Shown here: positions 52,335 through 62,285 of the stretch, in pieces
Layout: each line of letters begins with the position of its first letter
How positions within the stretch are numbered: position 1 is the first letter of the stretch
DNA from: Sutterella faecalis
Lineage (GTDB): Bacteria; Pseudomonadota; Gammaproteobacteria; Burkholderiales; Burkholderiaceae_F
Assembly: GCF_006337085.1 (NCBI RefSeq)
Contig: NZ_CP040882.1
Location: forward strand, 1-64,000
Direction: 5' to 3'
DNA length: 64,000 nucleotides
Program-made: the position numbers and the translations under genes
Notes under the pieces: model-generated
Told to the model about the DNA's origin: nothing
Seen by the model: only the letters and a program-made list of their open reading frames with translations
Database searches by the model: none

Positions 52335-55300
52335 ATGACTTCTTCACCGCAATACGGCACAACATGGTGGGGCCGCCGCTGGCTCGACGCACTTCAGGCG
52401 GTCGACTACGAAAACAGAATTCCGCGCGGTCTCGCCTATGCCGCGGAAGGCAAGGTTCAGTCGCTTAAGATCGATCCGGAAGCGCACGCCGTCAAGGCCC
52501 GCGTAGCGGGAAACTTTGATCCCTTCTATGCTGTGAAGCTCACGCTCCCGGCGATTGCTGAGGAGGACGTTTCCCGCCTCATCGACGAGATGGCGGAGTC
52601 GCCCCTCATTGTCGCCCGCCTCGCTGCACGCGAGCTCGCGCCCGAGATTTCCGAAATCTGCGAGCGCCTTGGGATCAAGATTTTCCCGGAAAGCTGGAGC
52701 GACCTCGGCATGAGCTGCAGCTGCCCGGACTGGGCCGTTCCCTGCAAGCACATCGCGGCCGTGATCTACAAGCTCTCCGAAGAGATCGACGCCAATCCCT
52801 TCGTGCTCTTTCAGATGCGCGGGATTGATCTCGTCGCGGAAATGGAAAAGCGCGGCGTGCAGATTACGCGCGCCGTGCGCACCGAGATGCCGCTCTGGTC
52901 GGACCTCATCGCCGCGGGCGGCCGGGTGCCGGAAGAGGATCCTTCTGCGAAGTGGCTCGAGAACCTCGAAGACCTTACCTTCAAGCCGATCGACGAAAAG
53001 CGTCAGGCGATTCTGGGTCTCCTTTCCGAGACGCCCGCGGGCTACGCCTACGGAAATCTGAGGGGCGTCGCGAACGGCGTCCTTGAAGAGGCGGCTGCCC
53101 TTGCGAAGGCGCAGATGTCGGCTTCGATCGTGAGGACGATTCCTGAATACGATGAATCTCGGCCCCTCATCAGCCTCAATACCTGGGGTCAGGCGATGGT
53201 CGACGCGTCGCTCGTCTGGAGCGAAAAGGCCCCGACCGGAGAGAATCTCATCGTGCGCCTCCCGGGCGGTCCCGACGCGGCGCCGCGGGCGCTCTATGAA
53301 ATCTTCTCGGGGCACCTTACGACGAAGATGTTCTTGGAGTCGCCCCGCGAGCTCGAAGCCCTCTACGACGCCTGGCTCATTGCCTGCCGGCTGGTGCAGA
53401 AGGGCGCGGTGATGCCGCAGATTTATGAGCCGATCGAGGACTTCTTCCTCGCGCGCTGGATTCCTGCGGTGCTCATCCCCGAGGTGCGCAGGATTACCGA
53501 GGGCGTGGGCGAAGCGTTCGCGCATGTCCCGGTTGATTTCTTAAGAATTTCAGGCGTTCGCGGGCCCGTCGATCCGCTTCTTCTCGGGGAACTCGTGCTG
53601 AGCCTCTTCATCGGAAGCTTTGTGAAGAAGGCGGCGGAAAACCGCTCCGCGGATTCCGGTTGGGTGGATGCCGATGTTCATCGCGCGCTCTTTTCCGGAA
53701 AGCCCGTCGACACGAGCGAGGATCCGGAAGCGAAGGCGATGGGCCTCAGGCTCGAAAGCTGGACGGCGCCTCTCTATGTCGAGGAATTCGCCGCGGCCGA
53801 GCCCATTCTGGTCGTCCATGACCTCTGGACGCTTATGGAGGACAGAGCAGACGAAGCGGGGCTTCTTGCAAAGAAGAAGCGCGTCTCTGCAACAGCGCTT
53901 GAAGCCCGGCCGGCGAGGGAATTCGAGGTTGAAGCCGGTCCGACGCGCCCGCGGCGGGAAAGAGGGGAACTCGAGGACGACGGCATTCATGACGACGAGG
54001 AAAAGGCGGAATGCTATTCGCTTCCTGATTTCGCGAAGCCCGGCACCGATGAGTTCGATGAGGAGAAAATCAAGGCCATGCCGATCGGCATGGAGCTCAT
54101 GTTCCGCACGGAAGCGCCTGAGGAAGGCGGGAATGCCCATCGTCCGCAGCGGACGGCGCGCATCGGGACCGTTCCCCTCCAAACCATTCTCGAGGACCGT
54201 CGCTTCCGGCCCGTGCGCTTTGACTGCCTGAGGACGGTGTCGCGCCTTTCGAGCTACTGCCCGGAACTCGCCGACATTCTGAAGAGCAGCGACTCCGCGC
54301 GCGCCATGACGCTTGAGGAAGCGACGACGCTTCTCGCCGACTCCATCCCGAAGCTAGAAATGCTCGGCGTCTCGGTGACGCTCCCGAGGAAGCTCAGAAA
54401 CCTGCTTTTCCCGAAGCCTGAGATGGACATTGATCTCAGCAAGGACTGGACGGGCGGATTCCTCAATCTTAGGGAAATGCTCAACTGGCGCTGGCAGGTG
54501 GCGATCGGGGACGAAGTCGTCTCGCTCGACGAGTTTACCGAGCTTTGCAAGAACGCCGGGCGCATCGTGCGCTTCCGCGACCGCTACATGATGGTCTCGC
54601 ACGACGACGTGCGCACGATCCGCCAGAAGCTTGCCGAACGCTCTCAGGTGACGAAGGCGGCGGTGCTGCGGGCGGCGTTGGCGGGCGACATTGAGGGCGC
54701 GGGCGTGAGGCTCTCCGACTCGGTGAAGTCGGCGCTGAAGGAACTCACGGCCGATGAAGCCTGTGAAGCGCCCGAAAAGCTCAATGCGACGCTCCGTCCC
54801 TACCAGGAGCGCGGCTACCGCTGGATGCTCAAGAACCTGCGCGTGGGCATGGGCTCCATCATTGCCGACGATATGGGCATGGGCAAAACACTCCAGGTGA
54901 TTTCCGTCCTTGAGCGCCTGCGCGAGGACGGCGAACTGAAGGAGAAGAAAGCGCTCGTCGTTGTCCCGACAACGCTTCTCACGAACTGGATCCGCGAAGC
55001 CGCTAGGTTCGCGCCGGAGCTTCAAGTGAGTCTTTTCTACGGCACGGGAAGGGATCTCTCTCTGCACGGGACACGTGATTCTCACGACGTACGGGACGCT
55101 TCGCACGTCGCAGGAGGAGTTGCGCAGAATTCCGCTCCGCGTCATGGTGATTGATGAGGCGCAGGCCATCAAGAACTACCGCACGAACGCCTTCAAGGCC
55201 GTGAGAAGCATGAATCCCGACGGCTTCATCGCCATGTCGGGCACGCCTGTTGAAAACAGCCTCATGGAATACTGGTCCGTGATGGAGGCGGCCAATCCCG

Positions 55301-56208
55301 GGCTCCTCGGCACGGCGACGAGCTTTAAGGACGAGTTCGCGCTTCCGATTGAAAACGACCACAGCTATGAGGTGGCCGAACGCTTTAAGCGCGTGACGGC
55401 TCCCTTCATCATGCGCCGCATGAAGACCGACAAGTCGATCATCAGCGACCTGCCGGACAAGATCACGACGGACGAATTCTGCCGCCTCACAAAGACGCAG
55501 GCGGCGCTCTACCGCGCGGTCGTCCGAAAGAACATGAAGATCGTCGAGCTGGCGGACAACGCCTTCGTGCGGCGCGCCCTCGTTCTGCAGATGGTGCTGC
55601 AGCTGAAGCAGATCTGCAACTCCCCCGCGCAGTTCGAACCCACGGCCGCGAACCTCGATCCGATGGCGTCGGGCAAGATGCGCAGGCTTTTCGACATCCT
55701 CGACGAAATGCAGGCGGCGGGCCGCAAGGTCCTCATCTTCACGCAGTTCGTGCAGATGGGAAATCTCCTCGTGGACTGGATTGCCGAGCGGACGGGAAAG
55801 AAGCCGCAGTTTCTCTACGGCGGCCTTTCTCCGGCGCGCCGGCAGGAAATGGTCGACCGCTTCCAGAACCGGCGCGACGAGAACATCATGATTCTGTCGC
55901 TCAAGGCGGCCGGCACCGGCCTCAACCTCACGGCCGCCTCCGCCGTTGTGCACTACGACCTCTGGTGGAATCCGGCGGTTGAAAACCAGGCGACCGACCG
56001 CGCCTACCGCATCGGGCAGACTTCGAACGTCAACGTCTACCGCTTCATCTGCGCCAACACCTTCGAAGAGAAGATCAACGAGATGATTGAAAAGAAGAAG
56101 CTCATTGCGGAAATGACGGTGTCTACCGGCGAAAACTGGATCGGCGACCTCACGAACCGCGAACTCGAGGAAGTCTTCAGCCTTGAGGACGACGCGGCAG
56201 CTCAGTGA
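52335..56208 (+). pseudogene. SWIM-domain SNF2-family helicase, frameshifted
   Basis: About 1290 codons of a Swi2/Snf2 ATPase in two frames. The first frame (52335-55154) holds a SWIM zinc finger (Cys128, Cys130, Cys137, His139) and Walker A DDMGMGKTLQ near residue 846. The second (from about 55075 to 56208) holds VMVIDEAQAIKN, SGTPVENS, IFTQF and TDRAYRIGQ. Homology passes from the first frame after DLSLHGT to the second at VILTTYGTL, near 55071-55077, a shift equal to one extra or two missing bases. No slippery site is visible, so mutation or sequencing error is likelier than programmed shifting. If intact it would remodel or translocate on DNA or RNA-polymerase complexes. Confidence 0.85.
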
Positions 56209-56449
56209 GGAGAGCCGCATGAAGTCGGCGGGCCTTTCCCGAACACATCGGGACGGGCCCGGCCGCTCCTGAAATTGCCTTTTGAATTTCCCTCTCGTCC
56301 TCTGATCGGACGAGTTTTTCCCTCTATCATTCGGCTGCGGTCCGAAAAAAGAGACTTCAAGTCCGCTTCGCCCGCAGATCCCAAGAAAAACCGCTCTCCG
56401 CCATCCGGCGGAAAAGCGGACTCCAATCATTCAACATTGAGACCCCCGA

Positions 56450-56995
56450 ATGACCAAGACGAAATTCTCCGGCACCCAGACCGAAAAGAACCTCGAAGCC
56501 GCCTTCGCCGGCGAATCCATGGCCCGCAACAAGTACACGTACTTTGCGGCCGTCGCCCGCAAGGAAGGCTTCCAGCAGATCGCCGAGATTTTTGAAGAGA
56601 CGGCGGAAAACGAGAAGCAGCACGCGAAGCTCTGGTTCAAGCACCTGAACGACGGCGTGGGCACCACGACGGAAAACCTGAAGGCCGCGGCCGAAGGCGA
56701 GAACTACGAGTGGACCGACATGTACGAGACCTTTGCGAAGCAGGCTGAAGCCGACGGCTTCCCCGCGCTTGCGTACCAGTTCCGTGCGGTGGGCGCGATC
56801 GAAAAGGCGCATGAGGCGCGGTTCCTCAAGCTCCTCAAAAACATCGAGATGCAGCAGGTCTTCGAGAAGAGTGAGGAAGTGATGTGGCAGTGCCGCGTCT
56901 GCGGCCACCTCGTGATGGGCAAAAAGGCTCCGGAAGTCTGCCCGGTCTGCGCGCATCCGCAGTCCTATCAGCAGGTTCGCGCGGAAAATTACTAA
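56450..56995 (+). CDS. Rubrerythrin
   Basis: Peroxide-reducing protein of anaerobes. The ferritin-like di-iron domain (about 1-140) carries Glu22, ENEKQH (Glu55, His58) and EKAHEARF (Glu118, His121). A C-terminal rubredoxin-type centre has Cys148, Cys151, Cys164 and Cys167 in CRVCG and CPVCA. Length 181 aa is standard. It is monocistronic with a hairpin after it (57028-57064). It fits an anaerobic or microaerophilic gut lifestyle and protects against peroxide in the cytoplasm. Confidence 0.95.
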   Translation: MTKTKFSGTQTEKNLEAAFAGESMARNKYTYFAAVARKEGFQQIAEIFEETAENEKQHAKLWFKHLNDGVGTTTENLKAAAEGENYEWTDMYETFAKQAEADGFPALAYQFRAVGAIEKAHEARFLKLLKNIEMQQVFEKSEEVMWQCRVCGHLVMGKKAPEVCPVCAHPQSYQQVRAENY

Positions 56996-57027
56996 TCCGC
57001 TCTGAAGGGAAAGCGCGGATCTCCGCG

Positions 57028-57064
57028 GCGGGCGAAGACGAATCCTCTTCGTTTCTTCGCCCGC
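57028..57064 (+). terminator. Hairpin downstream of rubrerythrin
   Basis: GCGGGCGAAG (57028-57037) pairs perfectly with CTTCGCCCGC (57055-57064). No T-run follows, so efficiency is uncertain. Confidence 0.5.
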
Positions 57065-57202
57065 AAGCGGCCGCGAAGCCGACAGCCCGGGAAATGTCTC
57101 AGGCGATTGCCGAGGCCTTTTTGCTATAAAGGCGTTTTTGATTGCGTGATCGCCCGGGGAAACACTTCCGCGCTGCAACCGTCCCAAAAGGATTTTTTTG
57201 AA

Positions 57203-57640
57203 ATGCATCATAGAGCCATTCTTTCCCTTGCCGCCCGCATTCATGAAGAGGGCCGCCGGAATCTCCTTCAGCGCATGAAGGCCGAAGGGCTCGATGAGCT
57301 GACGACGAGCTGCGGCGACATCTTCATGGTGCTTTTTGCCGAGGAAGGGCAGAGCCTTACGGCGGTCGCGCAGAAAATCCGGCGCACCAAATCGACGACG
57401 AGCGTCATGGTGGACCGCCTTGAGAAGCAGGGCTACATCGTGAAGCAGGTTTCTCCCGACGATGCCCGGGCGAGCGTCATCTGCCTCACGCCCAAAGGCC
57501 GGGCCCTCAGGCCCATGATGATGGAGATTTCGGAAAAGCTCACGGACGACATCTGCGCCGGCCTCACGGATGAGGAGGCCGGCGAGCTCGAGCGGCTGCT
57601 GAGAAAATGCGCCTGCGGCATGCGTACGGCCGCGGATTAG
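57203..57640 (+). CDS. MarR-family transcriptional regulator
   Basis: Winged-helix regulator of 145 residues. The recognition region QSLTAVAQKIRRTKSTTSVMVDRLEKQGYI is followed by the wing SPDDARASVICLTPKG, both MarR hallmarks. The start at 57203 (MHHRAIL) is chosen because the longer frame has no ribosome site; AAGGA lies 11 bp upstream. Cys and His residues near the C-terminus (KCACGM) might allow redox or metal sensing. It converges on the metal-chelate transport operon with a 4 bp overlap of stops, and may regulate it. Confidence 0.88.
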   Translation: MHHRAILSLAARIHEEGRRNLLQRMKAEGLDELTTSCGDIFMVLFAEEGQSLTAVAQKIRRTKSTTSVMVDRLEKQGYIVKQVSPDDARASVICLTPKGRALRPMMMEISEKLTDDICAGLTDEEAGELERLLRKCACGMRTAAD

Positions 57641-58803
57641 CCTTCCTTCATTGAAAGCATGAACGTTCCCTGGGGATCGATTTCAGGGAGGTATTTGCGG
57701 TAGGTCGCGACAAGGGCGGCCTCCGGATCGGCATCCTTAAAGGCTTCCGGATAGAAGACCTTGGCGAGGTATTGCGTGAAGCGCCAGTCCACGATGGAGC
57801 GCAGACTCCCGTGGTCGACCCCATAAAACTCGTTATTCCTGACGGCCGGCAGGTTCTGCCAGAGGGGACGGTTTTTAAAGCCTTCGAGGCGCTTCATCGC
57901 ATCGGCACGCTCTACTGTAAAGCCCATCCGCATCTGATCGGCATGATCGTTCCCCCAGATGCTGCCTCCGATGATGACGACTTCCGGTGCTCTCGAGATC
58001 ACGAATTCCCGCGTGAGGGCGCTGTAGGGTTCAGGGTTCTTCTCAGAAATGCTTGCTGCTTCAATGCGCTTCAGAATGGCGCCCCAGAGAATCGTGGCGT
58101 TGTAGGAATTGCCGTACTGTCCGGGCCCGAGGTTGCCGAGCTCCATGTAGCAGGTGCGGTGCTTTGCGTTCGAGGGGAGCGCCCGGATGCGGCGGTCGAT
58201 TTCGGAGAGCCCCTCCATGCATTCGCTGCAGAGCGCTTGAGCCGCGTCGTCGCGGCCGAGAAGGCGCCCGAGGATGCGGGTGGAGAGCACGTGGTTCTCA
58301 AGCTTCATCGCGTGATAGTCGATCACGATGACGCGGATTCCGGCGCGCTCAAGAAGATTGATGCGCTGGTTGTTGGCGGCAAACTGCGAGCGGCCGATGA
58401 GAATCACGTCGGGCTTTAAGGACAGAATGCGTTCGGTATTGAGAATGTCGTCGTGGAAGCCCCCGATGGAAGGAATCTTCGTGAGCTCGGGGAACGCCTT
58501 CGTGAAGACGCGGTATTCGCCCGTGCGGGTGCTCTCCCAGTGGTCCTGGGTGAGGCCGACGACTTTCTGAAGCGCGCCGCTTCCCCCCACAAGAAGGTAG
58601 TTGGCGATGTAGTTGGCGACGATGATGCGCTTGGGCGCCTCCTTGATGGTCACCTGGCGGCCCGCGATGTCCGTGAAGACGAGGGGCCAGGTGCCGGCAG
58701 GCGGAAAATCGGGAAGCGCTGCTTCAGCGCCCCGGGCGAGTGGCATCAGGCCGAGGGCGAGCGCGGCGCTCGTAAATTGCAGAACGGTGCGGCGGGAGAT
58801 CAT
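57637..58803 (-). CDS. Tat-exported periplasmic binding protein of a metal-chelate ABC transporter
   Basis: Substrate-binding protein of the FepB/FhuD/BtuF fold (PF01497 type). It has a Tat signal (SRRTVLQFTSAALALG, residues 3-18), then VFTDIAGRQVTIKEAPKRII at the start of the first lobe and SLKPDVILIG near residue 130. Length 388 aa is longer than average. It is the last gene of a four-gene unit with permease, ATPase and methyltransferase. Tat export suggests folding, or ligand loading, before secretion. The ligand could be a ferric siderophore, haem, cobalamin or a nickel complex; the sequence does not decide. Confidence 0.85.
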   Translation of the reverse strand: MISRRTVLQFTSAALALGLMPLARGAEAALPDFPPAGTWPLVFTDIAGRQVTIKEAPKRIIVANYIANYLLVGGSGALQKVVGLTQDHWESTRTGEYRVFTKAFPELTKIPSIGGFHDDILNTERILSLKPDVILIGRSQFAANNQRINLLERAGIRVIVIDYHAMKLENHVLSTRILGRLLGRDDAAQALCSECMEGLSEIDRRIRALPSNAKHRTCYMELGNLGPGQYGNSYNATILWGAILKRIEAASISEKNPEPYSALTREFVISRAPEVVIIGGSIWGNDHADQMRMGFTVERADAMKRLEGFKNRPLWQNLPAVRNNEFYGVDHGSLRSIVDWRFTQYLAKVFYPEAFKDADPEAALVATYRKYLPEIDPQGTFMLSMKEG

Positions 58804-58845
58804 GAGACTGCCTCTTTCAAGAGAAGAAAAAAAGGATGAAGGGAT

Positions 58846-59607
58846 TCAGAAGGGCTTCCTTGCGAGCACCATGAAGTCGCGAACGAGCGCGGCTTCTCTG
58901 CCCGTTGCCGGGTCCGTCACATGGACGAGAACGGGTTCGAGGACGGTTACGTCGGAAAAGCCGCATTCAAGGAGCGATTCAACGTCCCAGCCCGGACGGT
59001 CCTGGTGCGTGAGGGGTAGTCCCTCCGCAATCCGTTCCATCGGGCTCGTGTCGACGCCGAGCATGAATTTTTCGCTGTGGCCGTAGGGAACGGCTTCCGT
59101 CTGGTGAAGCCGCGCGAAGGCCAAGTCCTCGAGATATCGGTAGTGGTTGCCGTCGGCATAGAAGAGCTCGCCGCCGGGCTTGAGCGCACGGAACCAGTCC
59201 CGGAGCGCCCGAAGGGGATCAGGAAGATTCCAGATGACGTTTCGGGAAAGAATGGCGTCAAGCGACCCGTCCTCAACCGGAAGCGCCGCCGCATCGGCTG
59301 CGATGAAATCAACCGGGAGGCCCATCGCCGCGGCGTTCCTTCGCGCTTCCTCAAGCATTCCGGGGGATGCGTCGAAGCCGACCGCCTTCCAGCCCGCTTT
59401 GGCTGCGGCGAGCGCGAGAAAGCCCGGGCCGCACCCGGCGTCGGCTACCTTCGCTGAGGGAGGAAGATCGAGGAGGCGCGTGAGGCGCGCGACCCAGCGC
59501 TCGCCTTCGGGGGAAGCCAGTTCATCGATCGTGCGCAGGCTGTAGCCTTCGGCGCGCGTGTCCCAGTAGTCCGAGATGCGGGAGGGGAGGGAGGAAGCAT
59601 GAGTCAT
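58846..59607 (-). CDS. Class I SAM-dependent methyltransferase
   Basis: Rossmann methyltransferase of 253 residues. Motif I is VADAGCGPGFLALAA near residue 54, followed by VGFDASPGMLEEARR, AADAAALPVEDGSLDAI and LRALKPGGELFYADG. It lies inside the metal-chelate transport unit, 35 bp after the ATPase and 42 bp before the binding protein, a pairing seen in other anaerobes. It may modify the imported chelate or a metallophore, but no substrate is indicated. No strong ribosome site precedes the ATG. Confidence 0.85.
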   Translation of the reverse strand: MTHASSLPSRISDYWDTRAEGYSLRTIDELASPEGERWVARLTRLLDLPPSAKVADAGCGPGFLALAAAKAGWKAVGFDASPGMLEEARRNAAAMGLPVDFIAADAAALPVEDGSLDAILSRNVIWNLPDPLRALRDWFRALKPGGELFYADGNHYRYLEDLAFARLHQTEAVPYGHSEKFMLGVDTSPMERIAEGLPLTHQDRPGWDVESLLECGFSDVTVLEPVLVHVTDPATGREAALVRDFMVLARKPF

Positions 59608-59642
59608 GGCGTGCCCGGTGTCTGAGAAAGGGAAAAAAGGGA

Positions 59643-60443
59643 TCAGGAATGAACGTGGTCGGGATGATGGTGCCCCGTGTCGACGTCGAGCGGCTTCTCG
59701 GGAATCACGACCAGGCGCCCGCCCGAGGTGCGCTCGACGGCTGCCTCAACGCGGTAGACCACGGAGAGTTCGTCGGGGGTCAGCACCCTTTCGGGGGTGT
59801 CATAGCGCCTTACGGTGCCGTCGGCGAGCATGAGGAGGCGCGTCGAAAAGCGAGATGCGAGCATGAGGTCGTGCACGACCGCGAGCGCAATGGAGCCCGT
59901 GCGGCTTGCGTACGACCGTGCGGCCTCCATCACGATCAGCTGGTGCCTCAGGTCGAGCGCGCTCGTGGGTTCGTCGAGCAGCAGCACCCGCGGACGGGAA
60001 ACAAAGGCCTGCGCCATGAAGACGAGCTGCTTCTGGCCGCCCGAGAGCGAGGCGACGGGAAGGTCCGCGAGATGGCTGATCTGCATGGCATGAAGGGTCT
60101 GATCAACCTGCTCGAAAACATCCGGCGTCACGCGCCAGGAGAGGCGCCGTCCGAGGCCGAGCATCACCATTTCAAAGACGGAAAGGCGGCTTGCAACCTG
60201 CGTGAGCTGCGGGAGGTACGCTATGGCGCTTTTGGGAAGAAGCTCGCCGTTTTCCTTGAGCACGACATTCCCGACGCGGGGCGCGAGGCCGGCAATGGCC
60301 TTGAGGAGCGTTGTTTTCCCTGCCGCATTGCGGCCGGTGACGGAAACGAGCTCCCCCGCCCCGACGGAAAAAGAAATGTCGTGAAGAATCTTTTTCGGTC
60401 CGAAATCAACGCCGAGGTTGTCGATAGTGAGCGTGAGCGCCAT
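59643..60443 (-). CDS. Metal-chelate ABC transporter ATP-binding protein (FecE/BtuD type)
   Basis: ATPase of an importer. Walker A is GRNAAGKTT (37-45), the signature LSGGQKQLVFMAQAF, Walker B VLLLDEPTSALD, with the switch histidine in VVHDLMLA. The start at 60443 (266 aa) has a GGAGGG site and shares one base with the permease stop (TGATG). The C-terminus ends GHHHPDHVHS, a short histidine cluster that may sense intracellular metal. Coupled with permease, methyltransferase and binding protein. Confidence 0.92.
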   Translation of the reverse strand: MALTLTIDNLGVDFGPKKILHDISFSVGAGELVSVTGRNAAGKTTLLKAIAGLAPRVGNVVLKENGELLPKSAIAYLPQLTQVASRLSVFEMVMLGLGRRLSWRVTPDVFEQVDQTLHAMQISHLADLPVASLSGGQKQLVFMAQAFVSRPRVLLLDEPTSALDLRHQLIVMEAARSYASRTGSIALAVVHDLMLASRFSTRLLMLADGTVRRYDTPERVLTPDELSVVYRVEAAVERTSGGRLVVIPEKPLDVDTGHHHPDHVHS

Positions 60444-61474
60444 CAGAAGTCCCTCCGGCTTTTCAGCAGCAGAACAAGAAGGAAGGGCACGCCCGCAATG
60501 GACGTGACGATGCCGATCGGGAGCATGGCGCCCGCGGAGAGCCACTTGGCAATCAGTGAGGAGAGAAGCATGATGAAGCCCCCCGCGAGAATGCTCCCCG
60601 GGATGAGCCAGCGCTGATCGTCGCCGAGGAGGAGCTTTGCGCAGTGAGGCGCGACGAGCCCCACGAAGGCGATGGTGCCGATGAAGGAGACGGCGGCGGC
60701 AACGAGAAGAGAGGAGACGGCGAAAACGAGGATTCTCAGTTTTGCGACGGGGACGCCGAGGCTCTTTGCGCGCTCCTCTCCGACGGAGAGCGTGGTGAGC
60801 TGCCAGGCGGCAGGCGCAAGAAGGAGAACGCCCGCGAGAAGCGCGCCTCCGGCAGCGGCAGCTGAGAGCCAGCCGGCACGCTCGAGGTTCCCGAAGGTCC
60901 AGCCGTTGATGAGCTGGGCGGTTTCGGGCGACGCGAGGTAGATGAGAAGCTGCTCGAGCGCGATGAAGAAGAAGTTCATGATGATGCCCGCGAGAATCAG
61001 CGTCGAGGGCGTCATTCCGCGCATGCGGCCGAGGGCGAGGATCAGACTGCAGATGAGAAGCGCGGAAAGAAATGCGGCCGCAATGGTGCCGGTCCAGAGT
61101 TCTCCAGCGATGGTGAAGCCTGATGTGATCGCAAGCGCCGCGCCGAAGCTCGCGCCCGAGGTGATGCCGAGGGTCGAGGGGCTCGCAAGCGCATTGGCGG
61201 TGATCGTCTGAATCGAAAGGCCGGCAAGCGAGAGCGACGCGCCCACAAAGAGCGCCGTCACCGACATCGGCAGCCTCAGCTCCCAGAGAATGAGGGCCTG
61301 GGGATTCTCGGCCGAAGGCCCTGCTGCGAGGGACGCGAGGAGCTCTCCGAGCGGAATGCCCGAAGATCCGGTGGCAAGGTCAAGCGCCAGAAGAAGAATC
61401 ACGGCAGCGGCAATGAATGCCGTGACGACAAACCGGCTTCGCTGGCGCTCCCGGTAATGGATGTGGCAGGACAT
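60443..61474 (-). CDS. FecCD-family permease of a metal-chelate ABC transporter
   Basis: Integral membrane subunit with about ten helices, 343 aa. Family marks include LRLPMSVTALFVGASLSLAG near residue 68, ANALASPSTLGITSGA near 92, and IAFVGLVAPHCAKLLLGDDQ near 270, the region that contacts the ATPase. It is first in the unit and overlaps the ATPase start. No clear ribosome site is visible at 61474. Upstream lies a short region with a 9-bp tandem repeat following trpG. Confidence 0.92.
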   Translation of the reverse strand: MSCHIHYRERQRSRFVVTAFIAAAVILLLALDLATGSSGIPLGELLASLAAGPSAENPQALILWELRLPMSVTALFVGASLSLAGLSIQTITANALASPSTLGITSGASFGAALAITSGFTIAGELWTGTIAAAFLSALLICSLILALGRMRGMTPSTLILAGIIMNFFFIALEQLLIYLASPETAQLINGWTFGNLERAGWLSAAAAGGALLAGVLLLAPAAWQLTTLSVGEERAKSLGVPVAKLRILVFAVSSLLVAAAVSFIGTIAFVGLVAPHCAKLLLGDDQRWLIPGSILAGGFIMLLSSLIAKWLSAGAMLPIGIVTSIAGVPFLLVLLLKSRRDF

Positions 61475-61593
61475 GGGGGAAAGAGGAAGAATGTATGAAG
61501 ATTTTAAAAATCATCATACGATCATTCCATCCATCCCGCCTCCGCAAAAAGTTGCAGAAAACTGCCTTTTTCACTCAATGCGTGCGGCCTAAT

Positions 61594-61638
61594 CCTTTTG
61601 GTCTTTTTGGTCCTTTTGGTCCTTTTGGTCCTTTTGGT
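61594..61638. repeat. Five tandem copies of a 9-bp repeat
   Basis: CCTTTTGGT repeats head to tail at 61594, 61603 (one mismatch), 61612, 61621 and 61630, between the trpG stop and the permease gene. A slippage-prone simple repeat that may vary between strains. Confidence 0.85.
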
Positions 61639-61644
61639 GCCGGG

Positions 61645-62244
61645 TTATTTCCTTAGGCTGCGGTACGCCCGGACGGACCGGAGGAAATTCTCAAACTGCT
61701 CCATGCCCTTTTCAGAAAGGACCGACTCCGGGTGGTACTGCACGCCTTCAATCGGCAAAGTGCGGTGGCGGATTCCCATGATTTCGCCGTCATCCGCCGC
61801 GCGGGCGGTGACTTCAAGTTCGGGCGGGAGCGTCTCAGGGTCGAGCGCGAGCGAATGGTAGCGGATGACGGAGAGCTTTTCGGGGAGCCCTGCGAAGATG
61901 CCGCGGCCGTCCGTCGTGATGTCGGAGGCTTTGCCGTGCATGACGCGCTTCGCATGAATCACCTTCATGCCGAAGACTTCGCCGATTGCCTGGTGGCCGA
62001 GGCAGACGCCGAGCATCGGGATCTTCTCTCGGGCGCCCGCCCGGATGAGATCCGTGAGGATCCCGGCTTCGGAGGGTTTCCCCGGACCGGGGGAGAGGAC
62101 GAGCGCATCCGCGCCGAGATGGAGCACGGCGTCCGGAGTCGTCCGGTTGTTGCGGAAGGTTTGAACCTCGGCTCCGAGCATCTGCAGATACTGCACGATG
62201 TTGTAGGTGAAGGAGTCGTAGTTGTCGAGCATGACGAGCTTCAT
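61645..62244 (-). CDS. trpG: Anthranilate synthase glutamine amidotransferase component
   Basis: Class I glutamine amidotransferase that delivers ammonia to TrpE for anthranilate synthesis. The nucleophile is Cys81 in LGVCLGHQAIG, with His and Glu in YHPESVLS; LSPGPGKPSEAG lies near residue 50. Length 199 aa. The ATG has an AGGAAC site. It follows trpE by 41 bp in one unit. No trpD or trpC follows, so the trp genes are split in this genome. It may also serve folate synthesis as a PabA. Confidence 0.93.
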   Translation of the reverse strand: MKLVMLDNYDSFTYNIVQYLQMLGAEVQTFRNNRTTPDAVLHLGADALVLSPGPGKPSEAGILTDLIRAGAREKIPMLGVCLGHQAIGEVFGMKVIHAKRVMHGKASDITTDGRGIFAGLPEKLSVIRYHSLALDPETLPPELEVTARAADDGEIMGIRHRTLPIEGVQYHPESVLSEKGMEQFENFLRSVRAYRSLRK

Positions 62245-62285
62245 GATTCTTGTTCCTCAGTCGTTGGCGTCATTTCCGGTGCGCT

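Noticed and set aside
55060..55080. Programmed frameshift in the SNF2 helicase
   Set aside because: No slippery heptamer, stop-codon pause site or downstream stimulator pattern is evident.
61594..61638. Short CRISPR-like array
   Set aside because: Units are 9 bp, contiguous, without spacers; a simple tandem repeat.
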